Part shown: positions 25,143 to 35,990 of the stretch, piece by piece
How positions within the stretch are numbered: position 1 is the stretch's first letter
Layout: each line of letters opens with the position of its first letter
Assembly (NCBI GenBank): GCA_020881915.1
Contig: JAJFPB010000008.1
Span: 1,302,001 to 1,366,000 of the forward strand
Direction of reading: 5' to 3'
DNA from: Paramyrothecium sp. XJ0827
Taxonomy: Eukaryota > Ascomycota > Sordariomycetes > Hypocreales > Stachybotryaceae
Length of the DNA stretch: 64,000 bases
Program-made: the position numbers and the translations under genes
Notes under the pieces: model-generated
The model's database searches: none
Told to the model about the DNA's origin: nothing
Seen by the model: the letters and a program-made list of their open reading frames with translations, nothing else

Positions 25143-26328
25143 TTACAACTCATCCTTGATCTCCTCAGCCTTCTCCTGGACCTTCTCAGCGGCGTCCTCG
25201 GCGAACTTGCGCAGGACGTTGATCTTGGACTGTATCTCATCACGCTTGGGAGGGGCCAGGCCGCCCTTGGCCAGAATGCCCTGGAGACGGTTGAGCTCCT
25301 TGGCAACGTAGCCCTGGTTGGCGCTGATCTTGTCGAAAACGCGGACGTAGTACTCAGAGTACTTCTGCTGAGCCTTGTCCGTCAGGTTGGAAGCCTGCTT
25401 CTTGATCTCGGCGGTCACCTCCGCAAGATCAGCACCGCCGGTGAACTTGGCGACAATGGCATCCAGGGTCTCGACGGTTCCGGCAAGGGCATCAAGGCCA
25501 CCGCCAACAACGCGGTGCGTGCCGGCCTTGTCGTTGACCCAGGAGATGAAGTCGGCCTCGCTACGGCCACCCTCGTACGAGACAGCCTCCTTGCTGCCGG
25601 CGGGGAACCACTTGATGGTGGGGTAACCGGTGACACCCTGCTCCTGAGTAACTGCCTTGCTGTTGGGAGCCTCGGCATCGACCTTGGCAATAACGACGTG
25701 GTCGTCGAAAGCAAAGTCAGTGGCGAGAGTCTCCCAGGTAGGGGCCAGGTTCTTGCAGTCTAATCGAACGTCATTAGTGATGCAATTGCATGGAATGGCG
25801 ACGTATAAACTTACGGCCACACCAAGGTGCAGTGAAGGCAACCAGGACGTGCTTGTCGGAGCCAACAACCTCCTTGAAGCTCGAATCCGTCAGCATCTTG
25901 ACGGCGCTGGGGGGCTCGAGCTTCTTCTTGGGCTTGACACCAGTCTTGTCGACGATGAAGTTGGTCAGGCTCTCAAGATCACGGCCGGACTTGTACTCCT
26001 CGGGTTCATCGCTGCGGCCATCGAAGTACTTGAGAGTGGGGAAGCCCTGGATTTTGAAGCGCTTGCCCAGAGACTTCTCGGCATCCGCATCAACCTTGGC
26101 GATCTGCACCTTGTCCTTCTGAGCGGCGAAGGCGGTGGCGAGCTCCTCGTAGACGGGAGCGAGCTTCTTGCAGTGGCCGCACCACGGAGCGAAGAATTCG
26201 ACGAGCGTGGGCTTGCCAGACTTGAGGACGACCTTGTCAAAGTTGTCGGGGGTCAAGTCGATGACGGAAGACTGCGCAGCGGCCGTGACGGCCAGGGCGG
26301 CGAACATGAAGCTCTTGAAGAACAACAT
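25143..26328 (-). CDS. tigA: ER protein disulfide isomerase, Erp38/TigA type
   Basis: Two exons: 26328-25815 and 25759-25143 (376 residues); the 55-nt intron interrupts the second active site. An N-terminal signal peptide (FMFAALAVTAAAQS) is followed by two thioredoxin domains, each with a CGHC active site (residues 50-53 and 170-173, both in APWCGHCK). A helical ERp29-like C-terminal domain of about 100 residues ends in KDEL, the ER-retrieval signal. This is the layout of Aspergillus TigA and Neurospora ERp38. The enzyme forms and rearranges disulfides in secretory proteins in the ER lumen. Codon use is strongly C-ending, as for highly expressed genes. It is divergent from the uS14 gene. Confidence 0.95.
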
Positions 26329-26834
26329 GATGTACGGCGACGGCGGCTGATGAATGTCAGCAATTGGAAGATCTAGGGCGAAGTGCTAGATCACTGCAGG
26401 AACAAAAAGCGAAAGGATGGGGGAAGCCGTACCTTTTGAATAAAATACTACAGGTAATATTGGGTGGCGGTACGAATGCTTTCAAATCCGATACCTTACC
26501 TCATAAGAAGCCACTTTGCAACGAGCTTCCCGTCAAGGTAACGGTGAGCTAAAGAGGGACCAAGAGCTTATCTTATCAGGAGGCGCTGCCCGCCCAGAAC
26601 CCCACAAGGTGAGTTTTCCCATCATCGAGCCTCTGGACCGAGTCCCGTCACGTGCCATCACGTTTGAGCAGGGTCACGTGCAGCTCACAAAGCGGGCCTT
26701 GTTCGGGCTGGGGCTGGCAACCCTCCAATCGTTAGCCGTTACGTGAAATTCACACAAAATTTCCCACCCAAACTCCCACCATCGCGAAATCACCGTCTCT
26801 TCCCACCCAGTCCTCGACATCAATCACCGCCAAC
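26329..26834. promoter_or_regulatory. Bidirectional promoter with two TCACGTG motifs (PDI / uS14)
   Basis: About 500 nt between two divergent start codons. It contains CACGTG palindromes at 26649-26654 and 26675-26680, both preceded by T (TCACGTG), the core site of Cbf1-type bHLH factors. Which of the two genes they serve is inference; the uS14 start is about 155-185 nt downstream. Confidence 0.5.
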
Positions 26835-27229
26835 ATGTCCCACGAAAGCGTCTGGAACTCCCGCCCCCGCTCTTACGGCAAGGGCTCTCGCAGCTGGTAC
26901 GATTTTACCTGATTCCATCATTCTCCCGATCCCTCGAACCGAAAGAGCCTTTTGTGCGAAGGAAAAGATGGACAAAATCGCTAACATTGACTGTTCTACC
27001 TGCAGCCGCATTTGCAAGCACACCGCCGGTCTCATCCGCAAGTACGAGCTGAACATCTGCCGTCAATGCTTCCGTGAGAAGTCCAAGGACATTGGTTTCA
27101 ACAAGGTAAGAAACAATCGCAGGCAATCCCGGGCGGGCGCAGGAAGGGGAGATTTCCGTGGCCCGGTACCGGCACGGGCATTCAAAAACACGCGAGACGC
27201 TGACTGGTCGCGCGCTGCAGTACCGATAA
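26835..27229 (+). CDS. rps29: 40S ribosomal protein S29 (uS14)
   Basis: Three exons: 26835-26896, 27006-27105 and a final 9-nt exon 27221-27229 that encodes only Tyr-Arg-stop. The joined product is exactly 56 residues, the family length, and ends FNKYR as expected. The zinc ribbon CRIC..CRQC is intact, with intron 1 (26897-27005) cutting the first Cys codon. Intron 2 is 27106-27220 with a ctgcag acceptor. The protein sits in the head of the small subunit. A later acceptor near 27713 would also give an open frame but adds a long non-family tail, so the micro-exon model is preferred. Confidence 0.93.
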
Positions 27230-27917
27230 ACGAATCACGATGTTCAGGGGAGAGACTGGGTGGGTGGTGAACGCAGGCTGGTCGTGATGGGGCCTTGCGG
27301 AAAAAAGGCATTCGGAGGGCGGCCGCTTGGAACCGGAGTTTAATGGCTTGCTTGGTTTTGACGAGATTGTGCGTCTAACGAACATCCGCCCGACATAGAC
27401 GAATACCATTGCATTGGAACCAGTTTCGATCGCATGAGAATATCCTCAACCTGTGAATGAGTCTGCTCCCCGCGCACATCTAGAATCAGACCACTTTGAA
27501 TGGAATGGTTTCGAGATCAAGGGACAGCTGCCGGTGCATGTGTCTTGGCCCTAGGAACCAAACTCGAGCGACATCACTGGGTCTTGTCCCTGAGACCATC
27601 TACTTGGATGCAGTCACCTTCCACGGCTTTTAACGATCACAAATGCTTCTCCACGTCTGCAAAATGTTATTTTATAGTACACGTCTAATACTCCCTTCCC
27701 TTTTGTCTCCAGCTAAATTACATGATCAAGACAGTGAGGAAGAAGTAGAGCGGAGATTCCAAATCCCCTAAGGGAATGTACAAGAGCTATTGCAGCCCAT
27801 AGTCAGACATGTCGTCAGTTGGCGCGTGTGAAATCAGGCACGCTGCCCGCTTTTCCTTTTGCAGAAAAGTCCTGCCCTATAACAGACTGGCTGAAAGCAC
27901 CTCTACCGAAGCACCAT
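27230..27917. other. Convergent 3' spacer (uS14 / mtEF-Tu)
   Basis: About 690 nt between the uS14 stop and the mtEF-Tu stop. I looked for intron-hosted snoRNA boxes here while testing a longer uS14 intron and found no convincing C/D pair. No gene seen. Confidence 0.5.
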
Positions 27918-29368
27918 TTACTTCATGATGCGAGTGCACAGACCGGTGGCGACAGTCCTGCCTCCCTCACGGATGTTGAAGCGCTGGCCAACCTCGATGG
28001 CGTTGGGGTGGGTCATGGTGAGGACCATCTCAACGTTGTCACCGGGCATGACCATCTTGGAGCTGGCGTCAGGGGTACCCTCGGGGAAGCTCAGATCGAC
28101 AGACTCATCAGAGGTGCGGAGGTACAGCTGAGGGCGGTAGTGCTCCTGGAAACCAGTGTGGCGGCCACCTTCCTCCTTGGTGAGGACGTAGAGAGAGGCA
28201 AGGAACTGCACATGCGACTTGACGGTGCCGGGTCGGGCAACAACCATGCCACGCTTGACATCCTCACGGCGAATACCACGGATCAAGAGACCAGAATTGT
28301 CACCGGCCTGGGACTGGTCGCAAGACTTCTTGAAGGTCTCAATGTCAGTGACCTTGGTGCGGATGGGGTCCTGGCCCTTGCCAACGAGCTCGATTTCCTC
28401 GTCGCGCTTGAGAACACCACGCTCGACACGTCCGGAGACGACGGTACCACGACCAGAGATGGAGAAGACATCCTCGACGGACATGAGGAAGGGCTTGTCA
28501 AGATCACGCTCGGGGGTAGGGATCCACTCGTCGACAGCCTGCATCAGCTCGTCGATCTTCTGCTGGCCAATCTCGGGCTTCTGGTTCTGCAGAGCCATCA
28601 GGGCCGAGCCCATGATGACGGGGGTCTCGTCACCTTCGAAGCCGTAGGTGGAGAGAAGCTCACGCATCTCCATCTCGACGAGCTCCAGCATCTCAGGGTC
28701 CTCAATGGCGTCGATCTTGTTGACGAAGACGACGATCTTCTGGACACCGACCTGTCGGGCAAGGAGCAAGTGCTCACGGGTCTGGGGCATCTGGCCGTCG
28801 GAAGCAGCAACGACAATGATGGCACCGTCCATGTTGGCGGCACCGGTAATCATGTTCTTGATGTAATCGGCGTGGCCAGGGCAGTCGACGTGAGAGTAGT
28901 GGCGGTTCTCGGTGGCATACTCGATGTGCGCCGTGGAAATGGTGATACCACGCTTTCGCTCTTCGGGAGCCTTGTCAATCGCTCCGTAGTCGAGGAAGTT
29001 GGCGAGGCCCTTCTCGGCCTGGCGCTTGGTAATGGCAGCAGACAGAGTGGTCTGGAAGATATTGTCGTCAGCAGGCGAGGACCAAAAAACAGGCTTCATT
29101 TTTCGCAACTCACCTTTCCATGATCGACGTGACCAATGGTACCTAAGACATGGTCAGCGTACGCAAGTCAGCTAGAGCTGGAGAGCAACATACCGATGTT
29201 AACGTGAGGCTTTGATCGCTCAAAGGTGGCGTATGTGCGGTAGAGGTTGACATATCCAGCAGCGCTCTGCTTCTTGACGGCGAACTGAAGGGGGTTGACG
29301 CTGCCCGACTTGAGGCCGCTTCGCGCGGTCCGCAAGAACGGCGCAACAGATCGGAAGGCGGCCGACAT
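27918..29368 (-). CDS. tuf1: Mitochondrial elongation factor Tu
   Basis: Three exons: 29368-29194, a 29-nt exon 29142-29114, and 29051-27918 (445 residues). The N-terminus ([20 protein letters not shown]) is Arg/Ser-rich without acidic residues and fits a mitochondrial presequence. The GTPase motifs are GHVDHGK-TT (G1, spread over the micro-exon and exon 3), RGIT (G2), DCPGHADY (G3), NKID (G4) and SAL (G5). The beta-barrel domains 2 and 3 follow, and the protein ends [10 protein letters not shown]. It delivers aminoacyl-tRNA to mitochondrial ribosomes. The sequence is bacterial-type, as expected for an organellar factor, with fungal introns and codon use, so it is a nuclear gene. Confidence 0.96.
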
Positions 29369-30485
29369 GTTTGCTATAACTTACAGAAAATATGAAGCAA
29401 CAGAAAGAAAACGATGTGAAGGAGAGGGAGTGGTTGCAGCAGAGCCAAGTTCAACTGACGGACGGACAGAAAAGACGCCCCAGAGGATAGCACGAAATTT
29501 TTGTGACCATGGCCCCCTAGCTCCTCTCAGGTGGGTCGAAAAAGAGCCACCACAGCGAGCTGCGCATGGTCACGTGGTCACGCGTTATCCCAACGCTGGC
29601 ATTGGTTGCAAAAGACAAGGTACAAATCTGGAATCATGCTATAATTCGAGGTCAAATTGTCGGGAAAGATCTGTCCAAGATCAGTGTGCTATATCTCATA
29701 TCACGGCATCTTAGAACATTCTACCTCTGCATGAAAACAATCGCCTAGCAATAACAGCAGAAGAAATCGTGCATACCACTTTGTGCAGTTTTCATGTGCT
29801 TTTGTGATCCTGCGTTTCTCGCTGCCCGCCTAGCTTACCTAGCCTAACAATAGCATCACTACTATTGGTGCCTTGGATGGTGAGCAAGAGAACAAAATAA
29901 AGTAGGCTGAAGATGAGAAAAAGAGTTAATCTGCGTGAGGCCTGGGATTCCACGAAAGTATAAACCTATTTAGGACTTGAGCAGGCTTCGTCTGCTTTGT
30001 CAATCTCTCTTCTCTATCTGAGATGGACTGCCTTTACGCCCAGAGAGGATGAAGAGATGGGCCCAACAGCCATGCATTCATGCTAAATTTCATAATTCTA
30101 GATCCCCGTATTTATGTGCTTTCATGAGGACTTGACGCAAATAAGCATGGGCCGCAAGCACACCTGGCGGATCATTCCGTGACCATCGGTCGCGACCGTG
30201 CCTATGCCCTGGCATAAGGAGGTGCCCAGACCGGCAAAGTCGGAGAAATGCACTGAGTTTTCGGCCCCATTGCGCTATAAACTTTCTTCAAGGCCAGTGC
30301 TCACTTCCTCATATGAGCCGCTCAAACGTCTTTTTGGCCTCTCCCTTTCCCCATCGTCCTCAATATTTTTCAACACCAGCATTGATCCTCACGAGCTTCT
30401 TGTCGAAAATTTCCACATTTTCATCACCAATAACTCAGGCTCGCCAAACGCTGCGTGCAGTTGCCGCGGCTCACGTCACGTCGCC
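29369..30485. other. Divergent spacer (mtEF-Tu / Pga2-like)
   Basis: About 1.1 kb. It has a TCACGTG motif (CACGTG at 29571-29576) about 200 nt upstream of the mtEF-Tu start, in the sequence GGTCACGTGGTCACG. The rest shows no gene. Confidence 0.5.
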
Positions 30486-30953
30486 ATGGACCACCAGCAA
30501 GACCACAATGAGGGTGCCGCTCTCAACCCCCTTGGCAAACTCGTTGCCCAGTTTGTCGAGTATGGGCACAATGCCTCCAACAATCTTCAAGACACCTTCA
30601 CCAACATGACTCCTCAGAGCTGGATCCGTCTCATTGTCATTGTGGGCGGGTACATGCTCCTCCGCCCTTACGTCCTCAAAGCCATCAGCCACGGAGCCGT
30701 GAAGAACATGGAGGAGCAGGACGCAAAGGAGAAGGCAGCTGCCGCCGCCATGACGGCGAATGATCTTCGGGGAGTGAAGGAGAAGATCGACGAGCAAGAG
30801 GAAGAAGATTACGAGGAGGAGGGAGTTGCCGCCTGGGGTCAACAGGCCCGAGTGAGGCAACGAAGGGTCTTGAAGCAGTTGCTGGAAGCCGAAGAAAAGC
30901 GACGAGAGGAAGAGGAGGAGGACAAGGACATTCAGGAGTACTTGGAGGATTAG
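30486..30953 (+). CDS. Pga2-like ER protein-trafficking factor
   Basis: Intronless, 155 residues. Residues about 45-68 form one membrane segment (IRLIVIVGGYMLLRPYVLKAI). After it comes a charged helical region with Glu/Lys/Ala repeats (EEQDAKEKAAAAAMTAND, then an acidic EEEDYEEEGVAAWGQQAR block) and a very acidic C-terminus. The membrane segment followed by a conserved G.A.WG-like segment and a coiled-coil tail is the layout of the fungal Pga2 family (processing of Gas1 and ALP), single-pass ER proteins needed for maturation of GPI-anchored and vacuolar proteins in yeast. The family call is from layout and motif memory. Confidence 0.75.
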   Translation: MDHQQDHNEGAALNPLGKLVAQFVEYGHNASNNLQDTFTNMTPQSWIRLIVIVGGYMLLRPYVLKAISHGAVKNMEEQDAKEKAAAAAMTANDLRGVKEKIDEQEEEDYEEEGVAAWGQQARVRQRRVLKQLLEAEEKRREEEEEDKDIQEYLED

Positions 30954-32598
30954 GTGGCCTGACCGCTGAATCAGCTATCGAGTGCGAGGTCCATAAGCAC
31001 ATGCGTGGTCTGGACAACTCTCGGTCACATGAAGAGCACTCCCCAGTTGACGAAGACAACGAGAGCAGTGTGCACCTCCAAGGTGTTTTGTTTGAGGCAT
31101 TGAATATCTCCAGCATCGCTCACTGCTCGTCTTGGCTCGGCGGTACTGTCAGGATTGCATGGTCATAATATCTCGTGGTTCGTGGGGATGAGGAGGCCTC
31201 TGTCAAGCTGCGTCGCCTCCACACTTCTCGAATCCACGTATCTGTATAATACTCACTTCTACTTTGACGTGTACGACGTGTACGACGTGGTCGGTGTAGT
31301 ATACGGGCTGCCTGTCTCCGCTTCGTGGTGTTTGGACGAAGGCACCCTTTAGTCAACACCTTCATGCCACCTGTTCTGAATATTCAAAATCGCTGTGTCA
31401 TGTCTATTATGTACAGTACAGTCACGACGGCAGCGATGTCGGAAACAGATAGTTTGGCAGGCAAGCGACGAGTGAAAAAACCTGGACTGCAAAAATAAAA
31501 CATAGTCAATATTAGCAACTAATAAGCTTTCAAAGCTTTGAAAAATATCTCTAGATTACTTTTGAAAAGAATAAATATTTAGGATTTTTTATTTTTATTT
31601 TTACTTGAATGAAATATTATTAAAGCAGCGCTTGTAGTATCATCTTGTAATAAATTCCTGATTTTACGGTATCAATCCTTTGCTAACCGCTTGGCGGCCT
31701 GGAGATGGAGGCATGCGCCTGTCAGGAGTTGGATCTGGTGGGGGCCCCCGACGCCAAGGGGCTGGGTATTGGAGATGAGCCAACCAGCAGCCCGCAGATC
31801 TCGAACATACAGCGTGGCAACAACAGTTCGGAAAAGACGGCAAGGGAATCAAACGGAAGTCTTGAGTATTCTTAATCTAGCATGTCGTGCAGAAAAATCA
31901 CCGTCAGAGTCGACCGTTGGTTTCCATGCGATGCTGCTGGAACAACAGAAAACGATGCCGGAGCGAATAGAAGATGCCGGAAACTTGTTGCCTGTCGGGC
32001 AACAGACAAGGGCTACCGCACATCAGTGATCTTCCAGGGGTTTGCGGGCTTGGGATGCGCTGGACGGTGACGCTTAGGCTCAGGTACCGTCACCGTAGCT
32101 CCAGCGACGGCCTATAGCGGATGGGCGATGGCGTGGCTTGAGGCGGGGCCGTTGAGGGGCACGATGTCATCCCAGTACCTTACTTGGCACCCCTCTGCCA
32201 ACCTGAACCTCAAAAGATGCACATTTGAGGCACGGGACTGTTTTCATGGCTCTCATTTAGGCCTTTTGTACTGCTGGCTCGGCGCGGTTCGTCTATTCGG
32301 CTTCTTCAAGGCTCTTCATCTTATTCTTAATCGGGAACATTAGTATTCTGCCTCTCATAGAGCGTCTCGTATCACCGTCATCCCTTGGAAATCCTTGATC
32401 ATCACCCTTACCTATCCCTTCAGCATTCGAGCACCGGTACGGCGTCTCACGCGAAGACCAGTGCAGCCACCTGAGACATCGTCAATCCAGGTCTCCCACG
32501 CATCTGGTTTGCGTATTCAAAGATTCTCCTTCAACCGCTCTAGGCCATGAGTCCTTCGTTGCTGGGTGGTCATCAACCGAGGTAAACAAACCAGCACC
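30954..32598. other. Spacer with an A/T-rich island
   Basis: About 1.6 kb, no gene. It contains an A/T-rich island at about 31485-31670 that contrasts with GC-richer surroundings and includes a perfect 16-nt palindrome at 31528-31543. A short tandem of GTACGACGT-type units lies at 31264-31291. The 3' part is the promoter of the next gene. Confidence 0.5.
31485..31670. repeat. A/T-rich island with 16-nt palindrome
   Basis: A strongly A/T-rich patch with runs of A and T. The word TTTCAAAGCTTTGAAA (31528-31543) is its own reverse complement. No coding potential. It could be a transposon remnant, an AT-rich 3' regulatory patch or a scaffold-type sequence. Confidence 0.45.
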
Positions 32599-35267
32599 AT
32601 GGGCGACTCACTCGATATCCACGACCTGCTCCAGACGGGCTACTTCACCACTTCTCGGGCAAAGACTGCGCAAATGTGCGTCAATCCTCAACTGTGCAAA
32701 GTACGCCGTGTTGTGCTAATCCATCACGCAGACCATCCTTATCAGAAGACCCGACCCCATTACCACTCCCAGTACTTTACAATGGCCCCTCCCGAACCCG
32801 AACTCCGGACGTCCTTCCTTCAAGACCATTAGCACGACCACCACCGCCACCGACTGTCGAGGACGAGGTAGAGTCTCTTGCCAAAGAGTATGGTTCTCCA
32901 AGCGTCTTGTCCTTCTCCCATGAGGAGCCTCAGTCTCGAGGGGACATTGACCAAAACCCGATCATGATGGAAGTCCACGAACACAACCCGGAAAGACGAT
33001 TTGTCATTCTGACTGGCTCGTCTCCGGAGTCAGAGGTGGATAGCGCAACAGATGATGCAAAGAAGGGCGGCCCGGCGCCAGATAAGCCATCGGAGGCCAA
33101 CTTTAGGCGGCAAGAATCAACTTCTTCACATGAGCCATCCCGAAACCTCGACAACCCAACAAAAGGCCCCTCCCTTGAACGTCGCAAGAGTCGGCAAGAT
33201 CTGCCACGCTTGGAGACAGACCTACAGAGCGACGTTCCTGCACATCATCGTCGCACCCGTTCCAACACAAGCAATAGTCGTCCAGCGGAATTTCCTGCCC
33301 AGCAACTACGTCGTGACGGCGAGACTCTACTTACCCCGGATGTTGTTAAACATGGAGCAGGGAGACGGGAAAAGGTGTACCATGGCTACGGCAAGCCATC
33401 TGATGGAATGTCGCGGTCACCGGTGCAGATTAGCCAATCTGCTGTGGATAATCGGCCAAGAATGGGCGACACGGATTATGACTCGAGGCGGGCAGGTTCC
33501 TCAGAACCGAAACGGTCCAGCACGAGCGTCGAACCTGGCAAACCTACACGGCGCCTTTCCAATGAACGAGTCGGTGGGCCCCGCGTACGAGAGGACTATC
33601 CAATACGCAGTAGCAGGAGGGAGAACCCGAGACCATATGAGCGTGTAGAAGGGGACAAGTCGAAGACCACCTTGGGTCGGCCGCCTTGGGACAGCGGTCG
33701 CGACGAACACCCATTAGGACCCAGAATGCCCGGCACGCGGCGTGAGAAGACCGTTGTGGTTCAGGAGGATGCCAACTCGGCTCTCAACCATGACAAAGCC
33801 AATGAAGAGTCCCCGGGCAGCAGATCGAGAACTCGAATGCCGACGATGCCCCTTCCGTCTCCAAGCCTGAGGGGGCCATCAGATGGCCGTCCTCTTACGC
33901 CTCGCGGCGCTGCTACGTTTCCGCTAGCCGACAACGAAAATTCAGGAAAAGACCGTCCTCCTTCCCAACTTCCATATCCGGAAGAGGATGTTATTCTCAT
34001 GCCTTCAAGCGGCGTAGACTTTGATATCGATCCCTTCATGATGCCAGCGCCCCCTGCTGTCCCTACTCATGGAGTGCCACTATCAGCCCCTGCTGGCCCC
34101 CCATTTGACGGCATGGCTGCAGGCAGTTTCCCCCAGGTTCCTGCGTCAGCTTCCACCCAAACGTACCAGCCTCCACCATTCGACCCTGCCCGGGATGGCA
34201 CTAACCTTGACTTGCCTATGGGCTCTTATCGACGCCACTCCGAGAGTGCTGGGCAAGCCGAGGCGCTGCCCGAGTGTCCTCGTTCGAAACCAGTTACAGG
34301 CATGATGGATTGGCTCACCCTGCCGCGTTCGGACTTTAATATTTGCCCCGATTGCTTCCAGGGCGTGTTTGCCAACACCAGCTTCCGCACGCAGTTCCAA
34401 CCGATGCTGCGCCCTACGGACAAGCCTATTGCGTGTGACTTTGGAGCATCACCATGGTACCGTGTAGCCTGGCTGCTGGTGCTTAAGAACCGTCAGGGTG
34501 ATCTCCGTCTTTTCCACCAGTTGGCTGGTTTGATGAACGCATCACGCGCCCAGCCTTGCCCTGGAAACAGAAGGGCTACACGAAATTGGCTCACGATCAG
34601 AGATCCTTCAACACAACGCCCAGTCCGCGGTTTCGCCGTATGCTATCAATGCGCCAAGGTTGTTGAAGCCCTGCTACCAAACCTGACTGGTGTTTTTGTT
34701 CCTCTCGACTCTAGGGAACCTGTACGCGCTACTTGCGCATTGCACTTTACGCCGAAGAGAAGACGTTTTGTGCTTTACTTTGATGTATTGGAGCTAGCAT
34801 CAGACAAGGCATTAGCCGAGGGGAAACCCCCGAATTTGAGTGACCTGGCCCGGCAACTCGGTAAACTTAGCGTTGGGAGCGAATGTCGAGAAGACAGCCC
34901 CGTTTCCGACGTACACTGGCACGTTATGCAATTCCTGCCTAAGTTTACAGTATGTGGAGAATGCTTCGACGAAGTTGTGCGACCGAGGCTGAGCGATGAC
35001 AATATCATTGCTAAAAACTTTTACACGAAGCCACAAAGACTGGCTTCTGCGACGTGCCAACTATATTCCGAGAGGATGAGGGACATATTCGCCAAGGCCT
35101 GCCGGCGAAACGATCCAGTGTATCTCGAGGACAAGGTCCTGGAGCGCTTGCGGGTGGAATCGGACATTCATGCAAAGCTTGAGAAGCTAGACCGGGAGGG
35201 CAGAAACGACGAATGGGTCGCGGAGCAAGTGGCCAAGCTTGTGCGTGAGTGGCAGAGATGGGAGTAA
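32599..35267 (+). CDS. Large conserved-looking protein of unknown function with CxxC pairs
   Basis: Two exons: 32599-32675 and 32732-35267 (870 residues); the 56-nt intron keeps frame. The start MGDSLDIHDLLQTGYF is followed by about 530 residues of low complexity, rich in Ser, Pro, Arg and charged residues (probably disordered). The last ~340 residues look folded. They begin MMDWLTLPRSDFNICPDCF and contain three spaced pairs, CPDC, CYQC and CGEC, plus Trp-rich stretches (SPWYRVAWLLVLKNRQGD). They end in a helical segment RLRVESDIHAKLEKLDREGR. The cysteine pairs suggest metal binding. I cannot name the family. Arg/Ser-rich N-termini of this kind sometimes lead to automatic names such as nuclear matrix protein, which I would not rely on. 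Confidence 0.8.
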
Positions 35268-35990
35268 TGTTGGGTAGAAGATGGCAAGATCCAGAGAGTG
35301 TGGATGTCTATGTTTATGAAGTAATGACAGTAGAACGCGAAATGAGATGTGATGGCAATGGGGTCCATTTGACTTGGTGAGCCGCGTGCGGAATCTACCA
35401 CTAAGACTCAACGATAGAATTGTCGCCCAAAGAGTTCGATATCAGGATGGACCATCACTTCTTACAGTCATATTTAGAGAAGGCTGCATAGTCCACTCTG
35501 GCATCTATTCGAGCTTCTGTGTGCAGTTTCGAAACACCTGCGCTCTTGTCTATAAGCTCCTACTAGCTCAGTTGTGCATGCTTGGGAATAGCTTCAAGTT
35601 TTACCCGAGGGTCAAATGTCGTCGATGCTGACTAATAATTGTGCCCCTCCAAATTCTTGATTTTGACACACCATCTTATCTTATCGCAGCACAACTGGAA
35701 GTGGGCAAGCTCACGTGCGCTCCACTAGCTAACGGGGTACGTACTTTTCGCACTTAGGGTCTCCGCCCACCAAATTCGCAGAGAAAAAATTCGAGGTGAA
35801 ATTTACCAGAGCGCCCTGGTTTGTGGATTGAACCTTCAACACCAAAAACTTCACGCCGTTCGACGTTCAAGGTGAGCACCAGCCCACGCTGCCCACGCCC
35901 TACTATTAGGACGAATTCATCCTCATCGGAACTCTCACTAACCAATCCCTCTTCCCTTTCGCCTGTTCAGGTCCAAGTTCTACCTTCACA
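35268..35990. promoter_or_regulatory. uL4 promoter with TCACGTG and a probable 5' UTR intron
   Basis: About 720 nt upstream of uL4. A TCACGTG motif lies at 35711-35717. A probable 5' UTR intron spans 35872-35970: gtgagc donor, a CTCACTAAC branch-like word and a ttcag acceptor 20 nt before the ATG. Confidence 0.5.

Noticed and set aside
27106..27713. 608-nt second intron in the uS14 gene, possibly hosting a snoRNA
   Set aside because: The nearer acceptor at 27220 gives the exact family C-terminus and length; no good box C/box D pair was seen in the longer span.
27819..29123. 434-codon open frame on the plus strand over the mtEF-Tu gene
   Set aside because: It is exactly antisense to a certain gene with strong codon bias, which commonly leaves long open antisense frames. 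The translation is repetitive Leu/Asp/Val without motifs.
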